A stretch of DNA of 64,000 nt from Owenia fusiformis (Eukaryota > Annelida > Polychaeta > Sabellida > Oweniidae), in the NCBI GenBank assembly GCA_903813345.2, contig CAIIXF020000005.1, positions 38,941,375 to 39,005,374 of the forward strand. The letters run 5' to 3'. The translations under genes and the position numbers were made by a program. The notes below the pieces were generated by a model. The model saw only the letters and a list, made by a program, of their open reading frames with translations. It was not told the DNA's origin and made no database searches. Of the stretch, positions 10,681 through 27,437 are shown one piece after another. Each line of letters begins with the position of its first letter. Position 1 is the stretch's first letter.

Positions 10681-12684
10681 ATGATTGAAGTATAGATGAC
10701 AGTGATCTTCCAAGCATAAGCAAGTGGGTGCAGCACCCACCTTAGATTTTGAAAATATGTTTGCACCCACCTGAAAATCCATATGCACCCACATGAAAGT
10801 GAGAAAATCATGAAAAATTGGCATATTTTGACCAATTTTGGTCTGAATTGTGAAAATGAAAATTTGGTACGGCACCTGAGAAGAAATCCTGGGGAGATCA
10901 CTGGATGATCTTAAAACTCAAGTTGACCTCTGTTTGTAGAGAATGAACCATATACTGTTGTTGGGATGATTCCCACTTTTGATCACTTATGTAATTGTTT
11001 GGTCTTGGACACTAACCTATCATGTTTATTGTAATATCCTATATATTGAGATGAATATTAAGAAGACCTAGAAGATGTACATGTTCCTTAGTAAATCCAG
11101 AACGAAGTATTATGAGATTTATACTTGAAGCTGATTAGCGCTGCCCCCTTCCAGTTTCTATTACTAGCCCACCCCCCCCTCTCTCAACCTGCCTCTCATG
11201 CAATAACTATAAAACTCAGGTGTCACTGGTCAGTATCGAGCGATGGTATATGCCATATAAGCCTGGTTTAGTTCAAATATCAAAGTATTACATCAACTAT
11301 AAAGTAGCTTAAGTCATTGAAAACTATAAATATCTTCTCAACTGACACCAGTGAGATGTACATTATTTACCTGAAATGGTTGATATTAAGTATATAATCA
11401 AAGAAGTATAAATGATAAATATATATATATCTCGAAAATTCTACTTAAACCCTGCATTTATAGAGAATGGTAATCATCTACTATTATGAAGGTGATGAGC
11501 AGTGCCTACTTTTGATCACCTATGTAATGGTATGGTCTTTGGCACCAATCATGTAAAATGTAGTACCCATATAGGCCCTATTGAAATGAAAATGAAGAAG
11601 ACCCAGAAGATGTAACCTTTGAAAATCCAGAACTATATAAATCAGAATTATACCAAGGCTGATTAGCTCTGCCCCATCCAAATTCTGTTACTACCACCCC
11701 CCCCCCCGCTCCCCATGCAACAACCTTACACTTAGATGTACTGGTACATTATATTTACCAGAAATGCATGATATTAAGTATATTCAAAGAACTTCGATAT
11801 AAATGTATCTCAAAAGTCAAGTTAAACTCTGTCTTTTCAGAGAATGGTATTCATTTACTAATATGGGGGCGACGCCCACTTTTGATCACTTATGTAGTAG
11901 TATGGTCTTTGACACTTACCAATTATATAAATTGCAATATCCTTTATGCTTAAACAAATGCTTAAACTTCCCTGGCAATTTTGGGTGTGCTAAAATATTC
12001 TTATATCTGTTGATTTGAAAAAAAATCCACATTCTATATTATGTACCTGTACAGGTTTTGCCAAAATTAAGGATTTTTCAATGAAAATTGTGGTTTCCAT
12101 GACAACCATGAGTGACAGGTGATTGAAACTTAACATACTACCTCAGCATGATCCAATCAACTCCCCATAAAATTATTATGATGATTTAAGACCAACTGAA
12201 TGATTTATTCTATGATGATAAAGTACCCCCTGTAATTTTCCATTTTAGGGTCGAAAACGCCAATTTGACAACTTTCGCCCCGGATACGGCGCGTCAGACA
12301 AACATTTTCTGAAGTATCACATAAAAATACATAAGAAACAAGTAATTTCAATTTGTTCACGAACTAATACATTTTTGGGTGCTAGCTTACTACCTATAAG
12401 GGCCGTGTACTGGGAGGTTTAGACAATAAACAATAAACATATAGAGGTTTCGGAATAAACAATAAACAATAATACGGCCCCGTGCTATCTGGGGCATCCT
12501 TCTTCAAAGGACTTCATTTATGCCTAAATTCATATACTTGTAAAATACCCTTGCAGCAAGGATGATCTGGGGAGATACACAAATTTCCCTCGGGATGAAC
12601 CCTGTACTGTGTAGTCTATAGGTAAGAGATGTGTCCAAAATTTACTATGGTTCTTTGTACATTCTAATTTCTAATCTCTAAAAA

Positions 12685-13540
12685 TTGGATAAAGTGCGTA
12701 AATGAAGTCTCACTTTTGATCTTCATAGTATTTCCAATGGATTAATAAGTACCTGATCTTTCATTTGACACCAAAAACAGCTCAAACAGACCACATCGGA
12801 GTTGACACTAGATCATGAAAATTTTTTTGAACTATCAATTTATAGATGTCAAGTTTTTAGCAATGCCATAGAAAGATGGCATTGTTGTTTGCATTAATTG
12901 CGAACTCCTATGCAGTGTCTCGGTATAGACACTGCGGCGGGCAGATTATGGAATCCCCGAAATTTGGGGAATATAGTCCCCCTTTTTCTCACAGATGTAC
13001 TTGTTTTTCACACAACTTATAAAATATATGTTCTTTTATGTTCACCAACAATTATTTTGTCAAAATATTCCAAAATCAATGAAATATAAGAGGAAATCCC
13101 CGCGGAAGGAATTCTTAGTAAAAGTTGTGTTGATAAAAGTTTACCGCACGTGTTGTTTATTAGTTAATACGCGCAATTCAACCAATGAAATTGTCTAAAT
13201 TTTACAATCACGCGACCTGAGCATGGGACTAGAACCAATCACGTCAGTTGTTTATTACGATGTTACCATGCTTACGGTGAGATACCTGCCCGCCGCAGTG
13301 ATATATCACTGCACGGGAGTTCGCATTAATTGTCCATTCATTTTTGATAGGATTTTCAACCATACGCCATCTTTTAGTCCAAGAGTTATTTAAAAACATA
13401 CACTTAGTGAAAAGTGGTAATTCACTTCTTTTTATCTCTGAACTTCAAATGATGTTTTCTATGCGAGTAATTTTTTTCACTACAGTATTGACCCAAATTA
13501 AAGTTTTTATCATATTTGATTGACTGTGTGAGTGACATGT
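12685..13540 (-). repeat. Low-copy repeat R1, interrupted copy
   Basis: This is the inverse of 43285-43735. Shared blocks include GATCTTTCATTTGACACC, TAGCAATGCCATAGAAAGAT and GTGAAAAGTGGTAATTCACT. The copy is split at 12900-13322 by a MITE, whereas the copy in gene A is uninterrupted and serves as the empty site. Confidence 0.65.
12900..13322. mobile_element. Nested MITE with ~45-bp TIRs
   Basis: The ends read GCGAACTCCTATGCAGTG and, inverted at the right, GCGAACTCCCGTGCAGTG, followed on both sides by CACTGCGGCGGGCAG. ATTAATT, extendable to GCATTAATT, flanks both sides. The paralogous copy at 43498-43510 has a single ATTAATT, so insertion with a 7-10 bp target-site duplication is directly visible. 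That length suits hAT-, P- or Mutator-like elements. There is no transposase. Confidence 0.7.
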
Positions 13541-14054
13541 CTTAAATAATATTTTGTCCTTTTTCCTTCAAAAATAAGCGCATTGCCTGTTTAATCTAAG
13601 AATTTGAAATATTGAAATAAAATATTTTTTCAAATTAAACAATTGTATTATATCATACATATCAAATATTAACGTATATCAATGTTTCTTGTGTGAAGCT
13701 AAAATTGATCTTATAAAAATCCATTTTTAGTTTATGCAGCGATATCGGCATGGACATAAATAGGCTTACTGTCTAGTTGTATGCCCCTGGCTTGTGTGAT
13801 AGCGGGATACAAAATTATCCAACCCACTCCCTAGAAACAATAGATATCCTCGCAAGTAATTATGAACCCAGGACCTTAGTGATATGCGATACTGAATGTT
13901 ATCATTTATTTGTTGTCAAATCTGTAGAATATGCATTTATGATCGACTAGCTGTTTTTCGTGGAATACGTGGATATCTATCTTATCTCGTATGAAGAATA
14001 TACTGCATATTTCACGTTTCAACGAATTTGGAAACTTACTGACTTTGGGCTTAC

Positions 14055-14665
14055 CTGGCTCTTTGAGAATTTCTTTTGCTTCCACCAACTCTTAGCATCG
14101 GCAACTGAATGAGCAATCAAATCATGAATGTTGATTATCGAAAAACACACGATGCAACACTTCAAGGATGAAGCAGAACTATTGAATACCTAACAATTTC
14201 GAGAAATGAATGTTCACATATTTGCGAACAAATAGTTCAGAAGACAACAGAATCGTATATTTAATTTCTCACTTAAGTTACATAAACGTTTTTTCGAAAA
14301 ACAGTTAAAATCTGCACTTTTAACCCAAACTTAAGTGAGGAATTAAATCGACGATTCTGTTGTCTTCTGAGCTATTTGTTCGCAAACATGTACCTTTTCT
14401 AAAACATATGAATGTTCACAAAACATAAATATGCATGTAAACAAATTGTCAAAACGTAGTTTTAAAGAATTAAAATACAAAGTTGTTATAGTAAATATGT
14501 CACTACATGAATATATCATTATTTTTATTCGCGAAAACAAGTGTTTAATGTTATATCAAATACTGAAAATGATAAAAACAGCACAATTCGTATTTTACCT
14601 GATGAAAATGCAATCAAAGCTGCTGCGCATAATCCAAAGAGAGCAATATTCTTTCCAAGTACCAT
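14055..14665 (-). CDS. Peptide gene P2, exons 1-2: signal peptide and Trp/Lys-rich segment
   Basis: Exon 1 is 14665..14599 (67 nt, phase-1 donor GTAAAAT) and exon 2 is 14104..14055 (50 nt, acceptor GCTCATTCAG, donor GTAAGC). Exon 1 encodes a signal peptide starting MVLGKNIALFGLCAAA. Exon 2 encodes VADA, a good signal-peptidase site, then KSWWKQKKFSKSQ. Both exons match P1 at 3315-3670 in length, phase and sequence, including the untranslated GGCTAAAATG context. The short basic mature N terminus with a WW pair resembles Trp-containing cationic antimicrobial precursors of marine invertebrates, but this is a resemblance only. The following exons are proposed at 7458-7610 and 6039-6248. A hairpin of about 210 bp (14205-14417) lies in intron 1. 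Confidence 0.55.
14205..14417. repeat. Hairpin in intron 1 of P2
   Basis: Arms containing TTTGCGAACAAATAGTTCAG, AGACAACAGAATCG and CTCACTTAAGTT recur inverted after a spacer of about 40 bp. It is consistent with a MITE; no second copy was seen. Confidence 0.55.
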
Positions 14666-14716
14666 TTTAGCCTGTTTTAATTTAAATTAAATTTAGAGAA
14701 GCGAAAGCTCTTGGCT

Positions 14717-14723
14717 TTATAAT
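14717..14723 (-). promoter_or_regulatory. Possible TATA box of P2
   Basis: TTATAAA on the minus strand lies about 52 bp before the P2 start codon, which would give a 5' leader of roughly 25 nt. P1 lacks an exact TATAAA at the matching position although its flanking sequence aligns. Confidence 0.35.
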
Positions 14724-14784
14724 GACTTAGGAACGAATGCAACTGTAACACCAGGACCAAGGGCAGATATGTTGCAACCCTTAG

Positions 14785-14996
14785 CAGGCCCGTAGCCAGG
14801 GGGGTTCGCAGGGTTCGGGTGAACCCCCCCCCCTGGCCAAAAATTCTTTCAAAATCATGCAGTTTTTCACAATTTTGAGCACTTCTCAAGTGATTTTAGC
14901 CATATTTGGGCCAAAATTGTCAATTGTGAACCCCCCTGGAAATTTTTGAAAAATGAACCCCCCCTTGGCAAATCCTGGCTACGGGCCTGCTAAGGA
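14785..14996. mobile_element. G/C-tract MITE family M2, copy 1
   Basis: The ends CCTTAGCAGGCCCGTAGCC and its inverse GGCTACGGGCCTGCTAAGG are perfect inverted repeats, and the inside holds long G and C runs. A copy in opposite orientation lies at 54521-54735. Short proline/glycine ORFs from these copies are artefacts. Confidence 0.65.
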
Positions 14997-14999
14997 GAA

Positions 15000-17200
15000 A
15001 CATTTTGTGGGTGCTAACGCAAATCCTAAAGGGAAGGTTTTGCTTAGCGGTAGCAGGCACACCTCTCGATGTTCCGACATTTTGTTACCAAAACGAACCG
15101 TTTTGGTAACCAGCGTAATCGAGTGGATCACCAGTGTTCAAAGTCATTTTTGAAAATCATTTTTCGCCTCCTGTGTTGTTTCATTGGAAGAGGTTTTTGA
15201 AAAATAATTTTGACTTTAAAGACGTATAACTTTGCTGATCCTGAAGAACGAAATCAATTTTTTGTTAAATAAAGTTAGACAATTCAATTGCCTACCTAAC
15301 TTGTATTTTTGCAAGGACTTGGATGGATGGATATTCATTATTCTGTCATGTCATATGACTTGCGGCAAACCTATCATTTTCCATTGGTTAACATGGGAAT
15401 GTCGATTTTCAAAAATTCATCAAATTTATCATCAATTTTCGACCTATTGTAATTGAGGAAAAAATTTAAAAAATTTTCATCGCATGTTAAGTAAATAAAA
15501 AAGAGGCTTTAACACGCAGTTCAATGGGGGTGCTAAGGTTGCCAAACTTATGGAGGGGAGTGTAGCACTATGGATTACTCCTAGTACCCTGCGTGCAGAG
15601 TCTAGTTATCAACTCTCTTTTTAGAAGTGAACGAATGCAAATGGTATACTTCTAGCGTTATTGAACTTAATTTTGAAATGAGACCGTTACGCGCAAATGG
15701 CGATGCAGTATCCATTGCATGGGGTAGGTAATTTTTTTAGTAAGGTACCTACTAGTTAAAAATTAAAATTGTGAAGTTTTCTCAGTGTTTTTATGAAAAG
15801 TACCATGCTCCGTCACAACGGCCAAATCTTTCGATCTCAGCCCCATGATAATATTGCTATCCAATCAAAGCATTGGGCAGCCATTCTATTTTTAATGATG
15901 ACTAATCGGCTTGCAGGTTGGCAATTTGGTCTATTTTTAGAAATCGTCTCTTGTGACTATATAACTGAGTGACTGTGAAATAAATAAATATACATAAGTA
16001 AGTTCCGTCCACAATTTAAGTGTTTTAAAAAAGTGGTTGGGCCTAACATTGAATTGGAGTATTTGGCCATTGGCCATTCAGAATCCGGTGACTCAGTAGC
16101 CAGCTGAAGGACATACAGATGTCCCGAAGATTATTTTGTTGTTCAAAACAAGGTAAGTCTGTTTGAAATTTTTATATGTATTACTCTTTATCTGTATATC
16201 GGTTTAGATTCACTTGTAACTTGAAAATCAGCTTCCTTGCCGGTTTACATCTGAGATAACATCTAAACCGCTATACTATTTAAAACGAAACTGATATTTC
16301 GATGCTCAGTTGATATCCCACAATTCCCTAAAATGACGTCATCTGGAGCAATTCGTTCATTTCAGTGGTACCCTCTAGGACGAATTGAGGTGTGGTCAAA
16401 ACGGTTGAAACATTTCGACTTTACAAAAAAAGCTTCTTCCAGGTGTATAGCATTATAATTACAAAGGTATGTGTGCAAATTTATGAAATACTACGAATAG
16501 GTATCACATAGTATGATAACTTTTGTAATTGGAGTCCTTTAATTGACATAAAAGCACTATGAAGGTGATCAAAAATCCGGAAATATTTTTATCTGTGAAA
16601 TTTTATCGAAAGAAATGATTCATCTGCAAGCAGTGTGTATCATAGAGACTAGACAAAGGTGAAATGTAGTTTTTCTTGAACTGATTGAATTATCAGAACT
16701 ATATGCAGTTCATCGCACGAACGGAAAAACGTGAAAATAAAGTTCTTATGCATGTATACATTTTTTTCAAATTCCAGGATGACCGCCATCTTGGATGACA
16801 TCATGAATATCTTTAGAAACATCAAAATTATATCGTCTAATTTCCTCATAATATCTTTAAACGTTTGCTTTTTCATTGCTTTCCTTGTAACAGATTTAAC
16901 ATTAATTTCTAACATGATATATTGTTTTTGAATAATGACCTGAAGAAAGCATAGAAATGACAATGAGTGTTTGTAAGTTTACTTCCTTGATTTTGACCTT
17001 TTTGTCAAGAACCTTGTATTTTTCTCATATATTTAGGCATCTCTAGCTTAGAGCATACTGATTGTGGTGTCTAGATATAACAGATCTGTGTGCCTAAATA
17101 TGTTTATTTGCTTACTTTTGACCATGTTTCAGGGTTTTGGTGTTCAAAAATAGGGACACACCCATCAACATTATAAAATTGATGAGAACATCTTACCCTA
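15000..17200. other. Gene-free interval upstream of Rho
   Basis: No coding exon was recognised. A 12-bp-arm palindrome (GTTACCAAAACG ... CGTTTTGGTAAC) sits at 15086-15111. A possible untranslated exon of Rho ends at 16152. The remainder is AT-rich and unassigned. Confidence 0.4.
16020..16152 (+). other. Possible 5' untranslated exon of the Rho gene
   Basis: The coding exon of Rho begins 23 nt after an acceptor, so an upstream non-coding exon must exist. A segment ending CAAAACAAG/GTAAGTCTG at 16152 is a good donor with no long ORF before it and lies 2.4 kb upstream. This is a guess from the donor alone. Confidence 0.2.
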
Positions 17201-17208
17201 GAGGTCAT

Positions 17209-17605
17209 CTAGAGTCCATTTCACTGCTTCAGTTCGTCAGTAGAACGGCAAAAATAAGAAATTGGGAGGCCATTGTGCAATAATATATGGAAAAGTATAT
17301 TCATAATGTACATGAATGACGTTTGTATATTTCAGATTTTCTAGTTTTTTGTGCAATAAGCCTGTGCCGTCTTGTAATTTGAAGAATTTCAGCCATGTTA
17401 ATCTTATTGAAAATAACATGGCAGAGAAACATCCAAATATAAGAGGCCACACACTTTATAAGCCAAACTAGAAGCAATCCAAGATATACAAATGTCATTC
17501 ATGTACATTATGAATATACTTTTCCATATATTATTGCACAATGGTCTCCCAATTTCTTATTTTTGCCGTTCTACTGACGAACTGAAGCAGTGAAATGGAC
17601 TCTAG
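17209..17605. mobile_element. TIR element T1, copy A
   Basis: CTAGAGTCCATTTCACTGCT at the left and its inverse at 17584-17605 bound an element with TIRs of about 108 bp and a centre of about 170 bp. The ends are CTAG palindromes. Copy B at 17728-18106 has the same arms but the centre in the opposite direction. Confidence 0.7.
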
Positions 17606-17727
17606 TATATATTGATATTCGTCCCATGGAAATCTCAGCGATGTTTTGTGCATATAAATTTCTCGTTTATTACAAGAATGTTCACGATGAAAATCGGTGA
17701 ATATGTTGAAGAGATTTTCATCTCAAA

Positions 17728-18106
17728 CTAGAGTTCATTTCACTGCTTCATTTCATCAGTAGAACGGCAAAAATAAGAAATTGGGAGACCAATGTGCAAT
17801 AATATATGGAAAAGTATATTCATAATGTATAATCTTGGATTGCTTCTAGTTTGGCTTATAAAGTGTGTGGCCTCTTATATTTGGATGTTTCTCTGCCATG
17901 TTATTTTCAATAAGATTAACATGGCTGAAATTCTCAAATTACAAGACGGCACAGGCTTATTGCACAAAAAACTAAAAAATCTGAAATATACAAATGTCAT
18001 TCATGTACATTATGAATACACTTTTTCATATATTATTGCACAATGGTCTCCCAATTTCTTATTTTTGCCATTCTACTGACGAAATGAAGCAGTGAAATGG
18101 ACTCTA
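17728..18106. mobile_element. TIR element T1, copy B (centre inverted)
   Basis: The arms are nearly identical to copy A (CTAGAGTTCATTTCACTGCT ... GAAATGGACTCTAG). The inner block that contains GCCATGTTATTTTCAATAAG is reversed relative to copy A. The ORF across it is an accident of the repeat. Confidence 0.7.
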
Positions 18107-18476
18107 GAAGCAAAACTATTTGTATAAGGCGGGTACAAATTGATATAAAATAATTAAATGTTCAAAGTCACCAAAACTTCAGTATATGTTCAATAAGTAG
18201 CTCACACAACCAATGTCAAGGACATTTGGGTTCACGAGATTTGCAAATTTTTGAACTTAACTTTTAACCTAAACACATGATCACTCCATCAGCTTGGCCT
18301 TTTTTCATGAATATCCCCCCTCTATTCACTATATATGACGTAAAATCGATCTGGATAATAATAATAATTACCTGAATAATAATAAACTGAATTGTAATGT
18401 TGCTCCACCTGCCGCTCCACGTGTTATTTGTTTACAAATAGAGTAGACTGATGTCACTAGTTAAGTCACTAGTTAA

Positions 18477-23015
<4,539 letters not shown>

Positions 23016-24229
23016 TCGAAAAAGAATTGAACTTTTGGTGTTGCATGGATCTATGTTTGTATCATACTCACCGTGGTGTATTGAAGTGTAAATGTATGTC
23101 ATTAATGGTTGCCAGTCGAGGTATTATGGCAATCATCACTAGAATTCTTCATCCAATTCCTCGACTGATGGACTGTTTCAGGACTTCAGTGTATGCAGAC
23201 AACACAAACACTCATCTAAAACATGGATAGAATTATTGATATCTATAGGATATGTTCATCTCTCATTAAACCTAACTGCGGGCATTTTATATCTTTGGGA
23301 CAGTACACAAGACTGACATTAGCCCTCTATAAACTTTCTATTCTGTGTCCTGGAGTTACCTTTTAATATAACTCATTTTATAAATTAAATATTAGTCAAA
23401 CTCATGGTTTCACATTGATTTGTTTGTGCTATTGATGAAGCAAATTGGAAGCAAAAATTGTTTCAACGCACATATGTTAATAAGTTTTTGGAATGTATGT
23501 CAACATGTGTATGGCCAGACTTGTAAATAGAAATTTTGTCTTGGGCCCCACTGTTATGGCATTTCTCTTGTTTTTCATTTTTTTCATCATGAAAGCTCGA
23601 GTTATTAGTGTTACCAATGATATATGTTAACAAACACATATCCTTGGTAAGACAAGATGATCAGTATTAGTGTGAACACTTCCCTATCCTTTTCCATGAC
23701 AAACTAATGAAAAACCAGGAGTCATTTCAGCAGTAGTGAAAAACGCAATTGTATTTTAGTAGTGATATATTTTTTGAATGTAGCATTAGAAAGAGATTCT
23801 TAAAAACCACACAGTTAAAACTGTTTTGTACATTTATGCATTTTTGCTTCAGATTAGTAAGAGAATTTTTGTTCAACATCAGTGCTCATTTTGAAGTTGA
23901 CAAATAGAGTTTGATTAGGGGAAGGCAATATATACAGAGAATTTGGGTGGAAAGCCTTAGAATGATCTTAAGCATTTATTTTCTTAGATCCAATGATCCA
24001 ATGAGTGTTATACCATGAATTGTCATTGTCATGTATACCAAGGATTGACAAACACTCCTGATTGTCCATCCGTGACCTATTAAGATACCTTATACATGAT
24101 AACTGCATTAATTTGTTGCATATAGACACTTGTATAGTTTGTGAGAATATCAGGTCATTGGTCATCTATTGTTATTTACTGAGGTTATTGTAACTTGAAA
24201 TATAATTGTATTATTATTATTGTATAAAC

Positions 24230-24235
24230 ATTAAA
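24230..24235 (+). terminator. RhoA: Candidate poly(A) signal for Rho isoform A
   Basis: ATTAAA lies 1.2 kb after the isoform A stop in a T/A-rich context. A second candidate, AATAAA, is at 25138-25143. Either would end transcript A before exon B. Confidence 0.3.
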
Positions 24236-25369
24236 CAATCAGCCCTATGATGGGGTAAACAAAAATTTTACAGTGAAATATGTTAGTGAGTCCTGCAGGG
24301 TTATACCTTAAGTCAGACTTGTGATCTGCATGTTAATAGAGCATGTCCTGAACCCATCAAACAGTTTACATCATGGTACAGTAAAACCTGTGTAAGTGGA
24401 AAACTTTTGGTACTTCTTAAAATGTTCCTCTTGGGTGGTGTTCAACACTTCCAAAGGTTCCATTAACGTTAAGTCAACTTGTCATTTGACTCTGAAGTGT
24501 TCCACTTATGCAGGTGTTTCTTGACTGCACTATCAAGACAGGTTGTTTTCCTGCACTGTATTATTGTAAATGTATTTTATTCTCAGTAATTTGTAAATAG
24601 TCTACCAACAGATCAAGTATCGGGAGATTGTAAGATTAACAATTCAAGTAAATTAATATGAACAAAAATACAAGACATAAGTTGTGTCTCCTTTTTTATT
24701 TATTTATATTTCCAATTCAATTTTTTTATATTCAATTTGTGTCACTTTGAATTCGCATAAAGGTAACTTATAACACCTGACAGGTTTTTTCCCATTAGGT
24801 AAACATGGAAAAGGTCTCCAAGTTCCCCAGAATTTCAAATCACTCCCCTGAAAAATATATAAACCCATTTTGACATATAATGAAGTATAATGTAGACTCA
24901 AAATCAATATGTGCTTAAAACCCTCTTAAATATATCTACTTTAATGTAATCATCATTCAAAAGTGTATTTGAGCATCAAGTGTTATTTAGTTCAATTTTC
25001 ATTGCTTGCTATAGCTTAGTGGGCAACATTTAGATGATGACACTTCAGTGTTCAGGATCCAGACAAGAATTTAATCTTAACTGGTACTATCATAATGTAG
25101 CATAACCTACTTTTGTATAGTGAATACGTTTTCTTACAATAAACATGTATGAATATTTAATATTTTCATATGTATTATTATTTAACTTGGAAAATTACAG
25201 AAAGGATTTTACACAGGTGAAGTAAAGGTCAGATTGATTTGAAACTTAAAAAGACATCATATATATTTGTTGATTTTAATATTCCAACAGTTTTGCCAAA
25301 GTGATGGAACATGTACTAAAGGATTACTGAAAAATTTTGATTTAAATTTGACTAGACGCCGATCAATAT

Positions 25370-25450
25370 CTTTTATTACCCCAACTAACAAAGTTCGGTA
25401 GGGATATGGTGAAGCCCTCTGTCCGTCTGTCAGTCCGTCTGGAAGATAAC
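25370..25450. repeat. Fragment of a dispersed repeat with CTGTCCGTCTGT run
   Basis: It contains CTCTGTCCGTCTGTCAGTCC after an AACAAAGTTCGGTAGGG block. It is the complement-type counterpart of the GGACATACGGACAGACG tail at 60293-60325 and is probably the edge of an old dispersed element. Confidence 0.35.
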
Positions 25451-27014
25451 TTGAATACTATATCTAGTGTAGAAATTTTCTTAGTATGCTTGTTTTTTTG
25501 CTAAAATCTTAAGTTTTTAATTTTAAACCAAAGTAATTGATATGATGTTTAGAATTTTGCTAGTATATTCCATTTATATTCAGCGTTTTTCACGCTGACC
25601 CCAAGGGGCTGTGTGTATGTGGGGGGTCGGGAAAACAGAAATTTTAATTTTACCTAAATGAAAGGCACTTATAGTAGATTACAAAAATTGTATCCTTTTT
25701 CTGATTTGGGACTCGTGAAATTCAAAATGGCCACCTAATGTGGGATTTTGCAATACTTTTCTGATCTCTTCAAAGTCTGGTAATAGGTCACAATTATTGT
25801 ACATTGTTTTACTGATTCGTGCTCAAGATAATTTAAAATGACTGCCTTGAGCAGGAATTTCCTATGTCTTCAGAGTATGGTTACATTGCCCTACTATATA
25901 AGATCTCAAATATTGTATTGTCTCGATGATTTGCCCTTAACCCCTAAATGGTCGCCCCATTAAATCATTGGGAATTCTAAAATTACTTTTCGACATATAG
26001 ATTCATGAATATCGTGTTAGTTTGGATTTGCTTCTTTGTGGAGTTGGCGATTTCTATTTGAGTATGGATGTCATGGCATAACATACAGCAAACTATTGGA
26101 AACTTCTCTTGTGACATTTTTGAATTACAGCAATAACTTGCAAACTGGTCAGATTTAAAAAAACAATATATATAGTCATGTGCTTCAAAGAATTAGTAAA
26201 ATAAAAAGTGGAATTCTGCAGAGCCTTGTAGCATTTTCTTCTTAGAATATAAATGTTTTCAGCAAAATGTCCTACCGTGACTGATTAAATGGACTCATAA
26301 ATGACTTCTATTCTAATTGCAAATTATTAGGAATTCACTGTATCACCATTGGACAAGTTTTCACAGCAAAGATGGACTAATTGTTAACTAATTGTGTAAC
26401 ATACTGAATTATATTTAAAACAAACTAATGTGAAATGGATTTTTGAGTTATGTTCATAGTTAACACTAAAACTCAACTTGATATGGATTTTTACCAATTC
26501 TTGACGTGAAGTTACCCTATGCTCTGAGCTATAAGTAATGGACACTACCTCATATAGCACTTTGGAAAAGTGTTATATTGTTTTTCAAATTGATTAGGGA
26601 ATGAGAAGTCAATTTTTTAAAAGTGAAAATTGCCATGATATATATTTTCTATTAAATTAATAAGTCTTAAAATGGAAATTATATTAGAAAATTATGGGTC
26701 TTTTGTACTTTAATTTCCAAAATGAGTGCAAAAAACAGCGTAAATTTCACCTGGACATATATATTCATATTGGGACATGAAGGAGGTAAGTTGAATATAA
26801 TATGAGTTTTGTCCATTCTCGTTTACCAGTTTGATTTTCAATTGAGACTTCATACCTTGGTAATCCAATATAAGTTCTGTCCTGAAAAAAGGTCTGAAGT
26901 ACCCTTCTTGACTCCTGTGACTCGCTTGCTGTGATAACAAAGAACAGATTCTACAATGAATGTACAACGTTTAATAAAATTGTTATTTATGATGTTAACA
27001 CTATGTGCTTTCAG

Positions 27015-27437
27015 GTTGAGCTAGCCTTGTGGGATACAGCTGGACAAGAGGACTACGATCGACTTCGACCTCTCTCCTACCCTGACACTGATGTCATCCT
27101 AATGTGCTTCTCCATTGACAGCCCCGACAGTTTAGAAAATATCCCCGAGAAGTGGACCCCTGAGGTGAAGCACTTCTGTCCAAAAGTGCCAATCATTTTA
27201 GTTGGAAACAAAAAAGATCTCCGAAATGATGAAAATACAAAACGAGAGCTTATGAAAATGAAGCAAGAACCAGTAAGACCAGAGGATGCTAGAGTGATGT
27301 CTGACAAAATTGATGCATTTGCCTACCTTGAATGTTCCGCCAAAACCAAAGATGGTGTTAGAGAAGTTTTCGAAACAGCAACACGTGCCGCTCTTCAAGT
27401 AAAGAAGAAAACAAAGGCCAAATGTACTTTATTGTAG
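27015..27437 (+). CDS. RhoA: RhoA-type GTPase, alternative terminal exon B
   Basis: The acceptor GTGCTTTCAG/GTTGAG starts a 423-nt exon, exactly as long as exon A and also phase 0, so it can splice directly to the donor at 18755. It encodes residues 53-192 of a second isoform. Residues 53-108 are identical to A. Fifteen substitutions follow, at positions 109, 128, 132, 140, 143, 144, 146, 148, 150, 152, 155, 185, 186, 190 and 191. The motifs NKKD and ECSAK are intact and the CaaX box is CTLL instead of CMIL. No second copy of the 5' exon was found between 23015 and 27014. The best model is therefore an alternative last exon, comparable in principle to the alternative last exons of vertebrate CDC42. 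A gene with an unseen 5' exon elsewhere is the alternative. Confidence 0.85.
   Translation, partial: VELALWDTAGQEDYDRLRPLSYPDTDVILMCFSIDSPDSLENIPEKWTPEVKHFCPKVPIILVGNKKDLRNDENTKRELMKMKQEPVRPEDARVMSDKIDAFAYLECSAKTKDGVREVFETATRAALQVKKKTKAKCTLL

Larger units (their letters stand above)
7866..12397. mobile_element. 4.5-kb foldback element with long inverted arms
   Basis: The left end ATAGGTAGTAAGCTAGCACC is the exact inverse of the right end GGTGCTAGCTTACTACCTAT. The outer few hundred bases of each arm match in inverted orientation, including GGGTCGAAAA and CCGGGGCGAAAGTTGTCAAA in the left arm and their complements in the right. Inside each arm lie repeats of about 360 bp carrying GGGCGTCGCCCCCAT (8385-8400, 8746-8760; inverted at 11863-11878, with degraded copies near 11500 and 10960). 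The central 9.1-10.9 kb holds M1 copy 3, a hairpin and a retroposon-like tail. No transposase is seen, so it is non-autonomous; the superfamily is not assigned. It sits in the presumed intron 2 of P2. Confidence 0.65.

Noticed and set aside
10663-10901. Two minus-strand ORFs with repeated MWVHMDFQVGA-type text
   Set aside because: Overlapping frames of a short internal repeat (GCACCCAC) inside the foldback element.
17237-18079. ORFs with the motif LLLVWLIKCVASYIWMFL on both strands
   Set aside because: They come from the two T1 inverted-repeat copies. No start context, splicing or family supports a protein.
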